From IMG/VR virus record IMGVR_UViG_3300046169_000125, positions 1 through 60,788 of that record: a DNA stretch of 60,788 bases; one strand, given 5' to 3'. Under the pieces are notes generated by a model that saw only the letters and a program-made list of their open reading frames with translations, was not told where the DNA came from and searched no databases. Position numbers and translations under genes: made by a program. Below, one piece after another: positions 8,276 to 17,500 of this stretch (within the stretch, counting starts at the first letter, position 1; each line of letters starts with the position of its first letter). This DNA is from a virus.

Positions 8276-8899
8276 TTAAAAATATTTACTTGATACTCTT
8301 GATGCTTGTATTGAGTTTAAGTTTGTTTCGAATTGTTGTAATAATTGTTTTATGTATGGTATTTGTACACGTCCTCCCTCTGGTCGATTGCGATTTTGAA
8401 AACCAGCACCACTTCGGCTAGAGTTGATTCGTTTGTGCATGTATTGACCTAGATTGGGAATGCCGCGACCTTCAAGCTCACGCAGCCAACTTGATCCGCT
8501 GGCCCATGGTAGTGGAGTTGCTGCATACAAATCTTGCATTGATGGAGATGTGACCATGTAAGTCCACACAAATCCAAACGTGCCCATTTTGCGGCGGCGT
8601 ATTATAATATCTGTTTTTGCTAGCATTTTTTCGATTGTGCTGACAGGATCTGCGCCAGTCTCAAAACCAATAAATCCAAAAAGATTTCCTTCGGGTAATG
8701 TACCACTAATATTAGAACTTCCTGGGCCAGATCGTAACTCTCTGGTTACTGCGTGACCTTCAAATTCACTCATCATTTTTTGTTTTGCAACGCGAAATTG
8801 CTTTTCAATCAATAATCTTACTTTTAATTGCAGTTCTTTATCTCTACTGAGTTGTCGAGCAATAGTTGTTTTGATTGATCTATTTAGTGGATTGGCCAT
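8276..8899 (-). CDS. Neck or tail-completion candidate, basic
   Basis: The 207-residue, Arg- and Lys-rich protein begins MANPLNRSIKTTIARQLSRDKELQ. It has a helical N-terminal third followed by a region rich in Gly, Pro and Trp (WTYMVTSPSMQDLYAATPLPWASGSSWLRELEGRG), then a basic helical tail. Small basic proteins with this helix-then-beta layout often occupy the HK97 gp10 position in siphophages. That placement rests on gene order rather than a signature. The start overlaps the end of the upstream gene by 20 bases. Confidence 0.4.
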   Translation of the reverse strand: MANPLNRSIKTTIARQLSRDKELQLKVRLLIEKQFRVAKQKMMSEFEGHAVTRELRSGPGSSNISGTLPEGNLFGFIGFETGADPVSTIEKMLAKTDIIIRRRKMGTFGFVWTYMVTSPSMQDLYAATPLPWASGSSWLRELEGRGIPNLGQYMHKRINSSRSGAGFQNRNRPEGGRVQIPYIKQLLQQFETNLNSIQASRVSSKYF

Positions 8900-9359
8900 T
8901 TGCTTCGATGGGTCTCAAAAATAGAGTTGTGAATTGTATTACATCAAACAATCCGTGTGGTCGCGGATCCGATTCAACATGAAACATTCTACCATCAAGT
9001 TCAACGCGTTTTGCTTCTTTTATATACTCGTAATCTTCTACTCTTAATTTGATGCGTACTGTACTGTTTGGATCTGGGCGATTAACTTTAACTTGCGCAT
9101 CTGCTTCTCCAAAATATTCCAAACTGCGATCGGTGTCATATCTAACCCGCGCCTTGAAAACTTTGCGAACAGGAACATTTTCAACGCTTGGCGTATTTTT
9201 TCCTGCATTGCCGTACAGCTTGTTGAATCCTGGATCGGTACTGATAACAACTTTTTGCGCTTCTTTATATACAATAATTTCTCTTCCAAATGTGTCGTGA
9301 AGATCAATCAGGTTTGCCGCAATACTTGCTCGTTGAGAAGATGATAAAAACTCTGCCAT
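8880..9359 (-). CDS. Putative head-closure or head-tail joining protein
   Basis: The 159-residue protein has an N-terminal helix (SSSQRASIAANLIDLHDTFG) and then a beta barrel-like series (REIIVYKEA, VFKARVRYD, VRIKLRVEDYEYIKEAKRVELDGRMFHVESDPRPHG). The closing strands, with a DGRMFHV turn, are typical of stopper-type proteins that seal the head after DNA packaging. It leads a minus-strand operon of neck and tube genes. Its ATG lies six bases after AGTGTAAAA and lacks a Shine-Dalgarno sequence. The assignment comes from fold impression and gene order. Confidence 0.5.
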   Translation of the reverse strand: MAEFLSSSQRASIAANLIDLHDTFGREIIVYKEAQKVVISTDPGFNKLYGNAGKNTPSVENVPVRKVFKARVRYDTDRSLEYFGEADAQVKVNRPDPNSTVRIKLRVEDYEYIKEAKRVELDGRMFHVESDPRPHGLFDVIQFTTLFLRPIEANGQSTK

Positions 9360-9365
9360 AAATGT

Positions 9366-9374
9366 TTTTACACT
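9366..9374 (-). promoter_or_regulatory. Late-type promoter motif AGTGTAAAA
   Basis: On the minus strand, AGTGTAAAA lies exactly 6 bases before the ATG at 9359. It differs by one base from the AGTGTAATA copies at 4457-4487 and 47098. No Shine-Dalgarno sequence intervenes. Confidence 0.5.
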
Positions 9375-9387
9375 AAAGAAAATTTTT

Positions 9388-9396
9388 TGTGTACTT
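9388..9396 (+). promoter_or_regulatory. Possible promoter motif TGTGTACTT
   Basis: A weaker match to the nonamer lies 21 bases before the ATG at 9418. Here a leader with a Shine-Dalgarno-like AAGG (in caaggtataagg) follows, so this mRNA would have a leader. Confidence 0.3.
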
Positions 9397-9417
9397 CATT
9401 TCAAGGTATAAGGTTTA

Positions 9418-9705
9418 ATGAACGCAGAAGACATTTTTAAAAAATGTTGTCACAGGAATACGGTTTCCCTTTTTAAGGGTTTCCTCGTAATGCTTGAGGA
9501 CTTACATAAAGAGCATGAGATTAATTTCAATAAGTTAAGAAATAATCTTCCAGAGGGTTGTGTCCCTATTGTTGATCAAGCCGACTACTTTGATGAAGAA
9601 AAATTACAACATCTTCGCAAACGGACTCTCGATATTGGTAACGAAACAATTAGAAATATCATGGGAGATTTAGATAATTATACTATAGGCTTTACATTTA
9701 AATAA
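9418..9705 (+). CDS. Unrecognised small protein
   Basis: The 95-residue protein begins MNAEDIFKKCCHRNTVS and is mainly helical and charged, ending YTIGFTFK. An AAGG about seven bases before the ATG serves as ribosome-binding site. It leads the plus-strand tail operon, just before two chaperone-like genes and the tape measure. No family is recognised; a small neck or assembly factor is possible from position alone. Confidence 0.5.
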   Translation: MNAEDIFKKCCHRNTVSLFKGFLVMLEDLHKEHEINFNKLRNNLPEGCVPIVDQADYFDEEKLQHLRKRTLDIGNETIRNIMGDLDNYTIGFTFK

Positions 9706-9707
9706 TC

Positions 9708-10535
9708 ATGTCAGAATCAGCAACACAAGAAAAAACGCTTCCTACAATGGATGATACTCGAAAGAAATTACGTGAAATTTATAGTTTTACGTTCGAAAAA
9801 GAGGAGAAAGTAAAACGTACTGAAACAAGTAGCGTAAAGAATCCCGAAACAGGAGAACAAGAAGAAGTGTCCGTAACCAAAGAGGTTACAGATAAGGTTC
9901 CCTACCGCATCGTGATGAAGCAACCCACGCGTCGCCAGATTGAAGAGGCTGAGCTTGAGTTTAGTGTCGAGATGAGTAATTGTATTAAGAAAGGTGTGTT
10001 GACGAAAGCTATGCTTGCCAAAAAGTATAGTGACACAGGTGGACTGCTTGCCGAAGAAGATGCAAAAGCGTTAACAAGTATGTATGTTAAGTACGGCGAA
10101 CTATCTCAAGAAAGCGAAAAGCTTGGAATCAAATCATCCACTCTCAATGAAAAAGATACTGAGCGCATGAATGACATCGCAGGAGAAATTGCTACTTTGC
10201 GAAAAGATATTGTTAATGTTGAAACATCATATTCTAATTTATTCAATCATACTGCCGATGTTCGTGCAGAAAATAAAGTTATACAATGGTACATATTGAA
10301 TCTTACATTTTTACAAAAATCAGATGAAGAAGATATGACTCCGTTGTTTGCGGGCAATGACTTTGAACAAAAATTACAAACCTACTATGAAATGGAAGAA
10401 GAAGGAGATGAATTGTATGACATTGTGGGAGGAAAGATTGCGGCGCTCTATAGCTTTTGGTATTACAGTAGTGGTGCAGTGGGCAAAGCTGATTTCGAAA
10501 AGCTTGACAACGACATCGAAGAAGGAAATATATAA
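9708..10535 (+). CDS. Tail-assembly-chaperone-position protein 1
   Basis: The 275-residue acidic protein begins MSESATQEKTLPTMDDT and starts two bases after the upstream stop. It is largely helical and charged, with a likely coiled coil around 130-185. Its place two genes before the tape measure is where tail-assembly chaperones lie in siphophages; these bind the tape measure and help set tail length. No sequence signature is visible. The stop codon TAA at 10533-10535 overlaps an ATG (TAATG) that opens the next gene in another frame. Confidence 0.45.
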   Translation: MSESATQEKTLPTMDDTRKKLREIYSFTFEKEEKVKRTETSSVKNPETGEQEEVSVTKEVTDKVPYRIVMKQPTRRQIEEAELEFSVEMSNCIKKGVLTKAMLAKKYSDTGGLLAEEDAKALTSMYVKYGELSQESEKLGIKSSTLNEKDTERMNDIAGEIATLRKDIVNVETSYSNLFNHTADVRAENKVIQWYILNLTFLQKSDEEDMTPLFAGNDFEQKLQTYYEMEEEGDELYDIVGGKIAALYSFWYYSSGAVGKADFEKLDNDIEEGNI

Positions 10536-10538
10536 TGC

Positions 10539-11525
10539 GTGGAATCGACGAAGCGCAGAAGAATCTTTAGGGACGTTGTTCGCGGCTACTCTAGCACGCT
10601 TTTCAACGACAAGCTTGTATATATAAAACATCTCACTCCACACGATCAGGTGGAGCTTGAGGAAATTGAAGAGCGTTATCACAACGAGGCATTGCGGCGC
10701 GGTGTGCCCACCGAGGCAGACATGCTTGAGTTTCTGAAGGGGGAAGGTCAATGGCTTGACGAAGACGAACGTGTGATCACCGAGAAAACTCTTTATCTTG
10801 AAAATTTAAAAAAAGCATTAACCAAGCTCGTGCTCAAAAAAGATGTTGATCGACAAAAAAGTGTGATTGCAAAAGAGGAAAAGTTGCTGCTCGAAAAACA
10901 AACACAGAAAATACAACTTGTTGGCAACACATGCGAAAAGTACGCGAAAGATCGACTCAATGATTTTTATATGATCAAGAGTTTCTTTAAAGATGCCGAC
11001 ATGAAAACAGAATTGTTCAGCGAAGAGGTGTTTGACGAGCTTGAAAATTACGACATCAAAAAAATAATCTTTACATACAACGATATCTTTCAAAGTTTCA
11101 GCGAAGAAAATATACAATATACAATACTAGAAGATTTTTACAATCCATATCTCAGCTTTGCAGAAGATAGTCTACAATTTTATGGAAAACCATTTTGTGA
11201 TCTAACATACAATCAAATAAGATTGATCGTATATACTAGAGTGTTTAAAAATATATTTGACTCAAATGAAAATATACCTGAGAACATAAGAAAAGATCCC
11301 GCGAAATTGTTGGAATTTGGTAGCAGTTCAAAAGAAGAGCGCGACAAAGTGAAAGACAAACTTTCTCAAGGAGATGGCGGCACAATTGTTGGCGCAAAAC
11401 GCGAAGATTATGAACAACTAGGAGTCAAAAAACAAAAGGGCGGAGTTGATCTACATGAGGAAGCAAAGAAAAAAGGTGGAACATTAAATATGGAAGATTT
11501 GATGAAATTGCATGGTGTGACATAA
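10539..11525 (+). CDS. Tail-assembly-chaperone-position protein 2
   Basis: The 328-residue helical protein lies directly before the tape measure. The long frame can begin at GTG 10539, but the only well-placed Shine-Dalgarno (AAGGA, 10522-10526) favours the ATG at 10535, in the frame one base behind. That frame reads MRGIDEAQKNL and then meets TAG. A +1 shift at CTT-TAG (10565-10570) would join it to RDVVRGYSSTLFNDKLVYIKHLTPHD in this frame. Downstream are several coiled-coil-like stretches and a Gly/Lys-rich C-terminus (KQKGGVDLHEEAKKKGG). No enzymatic motif is seen. Role is inferred from position. Confidence 0.5.
   Translation: MESTKRRRIFRDVVRGYSSTLFNDKLVYIKHLTPHDQVELEEIEERYHNEALRRGVPTEADMLEFLKGEGQWLDEDERVITEKTLYLENLKKALTKLVLKKDVDRQKSVIAKEEKLLLEKQTQKIQLVGNTCEKYAKDRLNDFYMIKSFFKDADMKTELFSEEVFDELENYDIKKIIFTYNDIFQSFSEENIQYTILEDFYNPYLSFAEDSLQFYGKPFCDLTYNQIRLIVYTRVFKNIFDSNENIPENIRKDPAKLLEFGSSSKEERDKVKDKLSQGDGGTIVGAKREDYEQLGVKKQKGGVDLHEEAKKKGGTLNMEDLMKLHGVT
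10559..10573 (+). other. Candidate programmed +1 frameshift site
   Basis: The sequence AAG AAT CTT TAG GGA, read from the ATG at 10535, has CTT followed by a stop. Slippage of CTT to TTT by +1 gives AGG GAC and the long downstream frame. The arrangement, with purines AGAAG three bases before CTT and a stop right after it, resembles the prfB site (CTT TGA). Inference only. Confidence 0.4.
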
Positions 11526-11529
11526 TTTT

Positions 11530-11538
11530 GGTGTATTA
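11530..11538 (+). promoter_or_regulatory. Possible promoter motif GGTGTATTA before the tape measure
   Basis: GGTGTATTA lies 26 bases before the ATG at 11565. It resembles the nonamer at two or three mismatches. A good Shine-Dalgarno AAGGA lies between, so this would give a leadered message. Confidence 0.3.
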
Positions 11539-11564
11539 ATACCTTATCTAAGGAATAAGGAAAT

Positions 11565-14500
11565 ATGGCTATTGATCTTGATGTACATGGTAATACAAAA
11601 CCGCTTGAAGCGGCGGTACAGGCGGCTGTAAATAGAATTCGTCGTCAACCAATTAAAATTACGGTTGATGACAAGGGCGCCACCCAGCCATTGGGCAACA
11701 TGAAGCGTGGTGCTGATGAGTTTACCAAATCGATGGAAGCGGCGAATGCTCGTATTCTTGCGTTCGGTGCGAGTATGGCAATCATAAATGGTGTGGCTAA
11801 TGCATTCAAGGGTATGGTCAAAAACCTTGTTGAGGTTGAGAAAGCTATGGCTGACGTTAATGTGGTCATGGGTTTGAGCGCTCAAAACTTGGAAAAATTT
11901 AGTGATGGACTTTTTAAAGTGGCAAAAGAAACTGGTGCGGCATTCAGGGTTGCTGCAGATGCCGCTACAGAATATGCTCGTCAGGGCTTGGGTGTTGAAG
12001 AATCTCTAAAAAGAACGAGAGACGCTTTGGTTCTTACTCGCTTGACTGGCATGGACTCTGCCGAAGCAGTAAAATCCTTGACTGCCGCGATGAACACATA
12101 CGGCACACAAATCAAAGATACCACGCAATTGGTTAGTAAGTTTGCTGCTGTTGATGTTAAGTTTGCGGTTAGCGCCCAAGATTTTGCGGACGCTATTTCT
12201 CGTACTGGTCAATCTGCTCAAAGCGCTGGGGTGAGCATTGACGAGCTTGTGGGTATTGTAACTGCTGCTCAGCAAAAAACTGCTCGTGGTGGTGCGGTTA
12301 TTGGTAATGCGTTGAAAACAATTTTCACAAAAACAGGAAAAACCGATACTCTCAATCAACTTGAAAATTTAGGAATCGCAGTTCGCGATCTTGAGGGAAA
12401 TACAATTGGTGCACAACGCATACTGAATGATCTCGCCAATACGTTTGATACTCTTAGTGCTGCGCAAAAAGCTCAGATTACTCAAACAATGGGCGGTTTG
12501 TTTCACATCAATATTTTGAAAGCTGTTTTGAGTGACGCCGCAAAACAAAATGGTATCATGGCTGAGGCTACCAGAATATCTGCTGGTGCTACAGATGAAG
12601 CTATACAAAAGAATGAAGAGTTGCGCAAAACAATGTCTGCGGTTGCCACAGAAACAGGGCTCGCAATCAAACAAGTTAGTACTCAAATAGGTGAAATAGC
12701 ACTTGCTCCAGGAATGGAAAAGATTCTCAACTCTGTTAAAAGTCTGGCAGAAGGATTGAGTGGAGTGTTGGGAGATGGAGAAAGTACTGGAAGTAGTTTT
12801 GCCACTGGCCTTCTTAAAGGTATTGGTAATGTTATTACTGGGCCAGGACTTGTTGTTCTCGCGGGTGTATTTTTTAAATTATTTGGTCAAGCATTAAAGT
12901 TTACAAAAGAAAGCTTGACATCGTTGGTCGGCGTAACAACCGAAAAACAAAAACAAAAAGCCATACAAACAAGCTTGGTTGCACTGTTTGGTCAAAATGC
13001 AGCGCTCAACAAAGAAATGTTGCGTACTGATATTGGTCGCACCGAAAAAGAAAAAATCATACTAGGCCTACTCAAGGCGCAAGTTGTAGAAGCTAAAGCG
13101 TTGAATACTTTAACTGCTGGCATGGCTGGCACATTGTATCGAAAAGGGTATGGCGCAAATTTAACACCTGTTGGTAAAAAAGCAAGTGGACACATTCCAA
13201 ATTATGCAAATCCAGAACGCGCACAAGCTGCGCAGGGTGGATATGCCGCTGGAAGTATTCGAAGTATGAACATGCCTGGCGAAGGCCCAGTCATATACAA
13301 CAGCGCAGAAACAGTCAAAAATTTCGCAGGCTTTAAACAACCCGCAATCATGCCACCACAATCCAGCAAGGCTGGAAAAAATTATCAACAAGCATTTGGT
13401 AATATACATGGATTCGATCCATATGCTGCGGGGGGATATATACCAAATTTTAAGAAATCGAAAGCGAAAACTAAGGAAAAAGCTGGGCCGCCTATTAATT
13501 TAAATAGTTTGTTTGGGTCGCAAATTAAATCTATGGGAGTTTTGTTAGGTTTTGGGTCAGAGGGACCCGCTAAAGGACAAAAGTATAGTCAAACCTATAA
13601 TAGTTTACCTCCAAATGCTAAAGCGGTGTTAAAGAAGAAAAATATAGTTGATCGTGGTACATCGCAAGTAGTTGCAAAATTGCCAACCAAGGCTGTTTAC
13701 GAAGTAACCGAAGCGGACGTTGGAAAGATTGGAGGGGTTTTAGGAAAAAGCGAATTAGAGAAAAAGCTTTATCACTATGTTGGCCGCCCTTTTGATAAAT
13801 TTTCTCAAGCCATTGGAATGGATATGTTTGGAGGTAAAGTTGGTAAAGCTGGAATTAATGTTTTAAAGACACATATGGAAGGTTCTGTGCTGGGAGGTTT
13901 GTTTGAATCTGCAGTGAGGGGATCTTTAGATAATAAAAAAGTTAAAGATAGTCAAGCTCCTTTTGATTTCACCGGTTCTAACGCTGAGAATATTGCGGGG
14001 TTCATGGGTAACAAGAACTTGAGCCTGATTGAGGCAAAGTATAATTTATCTGCAGCAAAAGGAGGAGGTATTCCAAAAAAAGTTTTAAATTATATTTATA
14101 AAAATTCTAAGGGCTCAACTGAAGTTAGTCATACCAGTGACTTAATAACAAAAAAAGGTGAAGATATTTATGTGGGCGCCGAGAAATTTGACAATACAAA
14201 TAAAGATCAAATTAACAGGCTGGAGGAAGCGGAGCTTCCTACTACTTGGCAAAAATTAAATAAACTATTTAACGCTAGCGGTTTTATTCCCAACTTCGCT
14301 GACCCATTATCTGATGCAATAGGCCGAGAAAAAGCGGCTGGCGTTCCAGTTTCACAAATTCGTGTGGGCTCACACGGCGCACTCATGAGCAAAGGAAATC
14401 CCCTCGGCCTCGGCGTAACCAATACACATGATGAGCCAAATGGTTTGCGTGATGTGTTTGGTGCGAATGGATTTGTGCCGAATTACTTTAACCCCCTAGA

Positions 14501-17500
14501 CGGTATAAAAAGTTCTATAGCAAACACAAAATTTGGACAAAACTGGGAAAAAGCCACTACAGAACACGCCAAAAAAATAGAGAAGTTAAATCGCAGAATA
14601 GAGCAAAGAGTACAAGCTATACAAAAACATAATCAAGAGCTGTCGACACTTACCAAGGGTACTAGCGAGTATAGGGCAGCACAATCAAAACTTAAAAGTA
14701 CTACAAGTAATCTAGATAAAACCAGAGCGAAATTGAGTGTTCTTGAAAAATCTTCAGCCACAGGAATCGGAGGTAGAATGGGAAGGTTATCTTCTGGCCT
14801 TGGGAGGGCTTTTTCAGGAAACACTGGTATGGCAATGATGATGGGAGCACCAATGGCCGCGGGTTTTTTACAACAAGGTGGAATGGGTGCTCAAGGAGGT
14901 AATCAAAGTATGTATGCCGCAGGAGGAGCCTTAACAGGCGCTGCTTCTGGAGCAATGATGGCAAGTGTGATCGCGCCAATGTTTGGACCCGGCGCACCGC
15001 TGGTGATAGCGCTCGGGGGTGCTGTTGGAGCTTATCAGGGTTGGGCGAGTGCAACCGAAGAAAATACAAAAGCTTTAAAAAATGCAGAATTAAAAAGGCA
15101 ACAAGGGGTTGTTTCCTCTTTTGTGACTACAAGTCCAAAGTTTATGCAAAAATTTTCTAAAAACATATTTGATGATATGAGTCAAGAGGGTAAGCAGGTT
15201 ATGAAGATGGCTGCTCCAAAGTACACAGCTACTACGCCTCCCGATATCAGTGAAAAGGATTTTCTTACAAGGGGCCCGAATAACCCAATATTTAAAATGA
15301 AAATACCTTTTATTTCTGACCTTTTTGGCCCGTCAGCAGGAGAGATAGATCAGATCACGAAATATCGTGAGCAAGGAGATCAACAAAATGAATTTCAAAA
15401 AATTCAAAAATACCAAGTCGGCACTATGAAAAAAGCTATAGGCTCTATGGGTGATGAAGAGTTTTTGCTACCATCTTATATAAAAGATAAAGAAGGGAAA
15501 ATACAAAAACAGGATCAACCTGAACGACAAAAAGCATCTGATTATTTAAAGAAATTAGAAAAAATAGATTTTTTTAAAGTTGAGGATACAGGAGATGTAA
15601 AAAGAATTGAGGCGTTAAGATCTGCATTGTATAAAATTTATCAAGAACAAATCACTGCAGAGCACGATCAAAGTGAAGCAATAATTCTACAGTTAAATAT
15701 TCAAAAAGTCATGCTTGAATCTCAAAAAAGAGCAAAGCAAGCACAGTTTAATATTTCTTCCTCCATGCAAGCCCAAGCAAGTAATCTATCTTTAATGGAA
15801 AAAACAATGGGTGGATTTGCAACCGAACAACAGAAGGCTCAATTTAAATATATTGGATCAATAAATAAAGCCGCCGAAACTTATGCATCTTCTGCGCAGC
15901 AAGCTGAGAACGCTTTTGAGTCTAATATGTTGGGGGTACTTAAGGATGATGATGTAAAAAGTAAAGTCAAAACCGCACTAGCAAAGAGAATTAAGGAAAG
16001 GGGCGGCGGAAAAGTAGACGCAAATAAACTTGATGTTTCAGATGAATTAATAAATCTTTCCCAAGAAGAAAGGCAGGAGATGTATAAAGAATTGAAACTT
16101 GGAGACGACATTACTAAAAATATAGAAAACCAAGTTACTGCTCGAGAAAACGCATTAAGCCTTGCAGCGCAGCAAGTAAATCAATCAAACTCAATTGCAC
16201 AGTCAGAATTTAGAGTAAATGACGCTATTGCTAGAAGAAAAGATCTAATAAGTAATTTAAAGTCCGGCGGAGCCTTAATGTCTCAAGCGCTTGGTCATGC
16301 TCAAGCTATGCGAGGAATGGATGCACAAGTGGGCGCTGCACAAAGATTAACTAACGTAGGACCCGGATATCAAACACGTGCCGAGCAAGAAGCTTTTCAA
16401 ATGAGGGAAAAACAAATTGCGCTAGAAGATCAAATAAAAACAATTCGAGAAAACGCCACAATAGAGCTTCAAAAAGAGCAAACTAATCTTGAAGAAATAA
16501 AAATGGAGGAGCAGCAACTTCTAGATTTAAAAGCAAAAAGAGATAGCTTTGTTGGGGCTGGTGCAGAACTTGATGAAGATGACTTAGCTACTTTAAATGG
16601 TTTAATTCAGACTGAAGATAAAAGAAATCAAGCAAAAGAAAAAACACAAAATGCTATAGACAATATACTCAAGAAATCAGAAAAAGAAGTATCTACCGCC
16701 GAAAAACTATTAGCTTTAGAAGAAAAAAGATTAGCCGCAAAGCGCGCGCATGAAACTGGCCCAGGTGCATTTGGCAGAGGAATGAGTGACACCACGAAAT
16801 CAATGCGCGAACAAGTTAAAATGATGGATTACGAACTTGGCAAAAGAATACCAAGCGCTTTTGCCGACGGACTTGCCGGAGCAATGACCGAAGCAATCAA
16901 TGGAACAAAAAGCCTAAAAGATGCATTGACTGATGCCGCGGTTGGATTTCTTGGAATGATTCAACAAGCAATGATGCAAAAAATGGCCTATCAAATGGTG
17001 GGTGCAACGGGATTATTCTCTCGAGGTGGAAATGTTCGCAAATATTCAAAGGGTGGTGGGGTGCCTGCAATGGTAAGCAATGGTGAATATGTTATGGGTC
17101 GCGATGCAGTAAATAAATATGGCGGATCATTCATGCACGGAATGAATGCTGGCGGACGCATACCTGGATTTGCTAGTGGAGGGTCGGTAGAAAATGATTT
17201 ATTATCAAAAGGAAAAATAAGAAGAGAAGGTGCGCCAGGAGGTCCCGCAGCGCAAGGTTCTGCACTGGCATCTAATTTTGGAGGAGGACGAGGATTTGAT
17301 TCTGGTAGATTATATCAAAGAAAAGCAATGAGCGGCTCTTTTTACGCTCAATCTGGAAATGTAGGATTGGGAGAAGATACAAGCGCAATACAAGCAATAC
17401 TTTCAGAAGAAGAACGTCTTCGTCAAGAAGCTGAAGCAAAACGGCAAGCCAAAAAAGCAAAACGTAGACAGTTGCTGGGAATGGTTGCGAGTATTGGATT

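Noticed and set aside
10530-10541. Stop-codon readthrough of TAA joining the two chaperone-like genes, which share a frame
   Set aside because: The TAATG overlap and the ribosome-binding site explain a new start; TAA is the least leaky stop in most bacteria.
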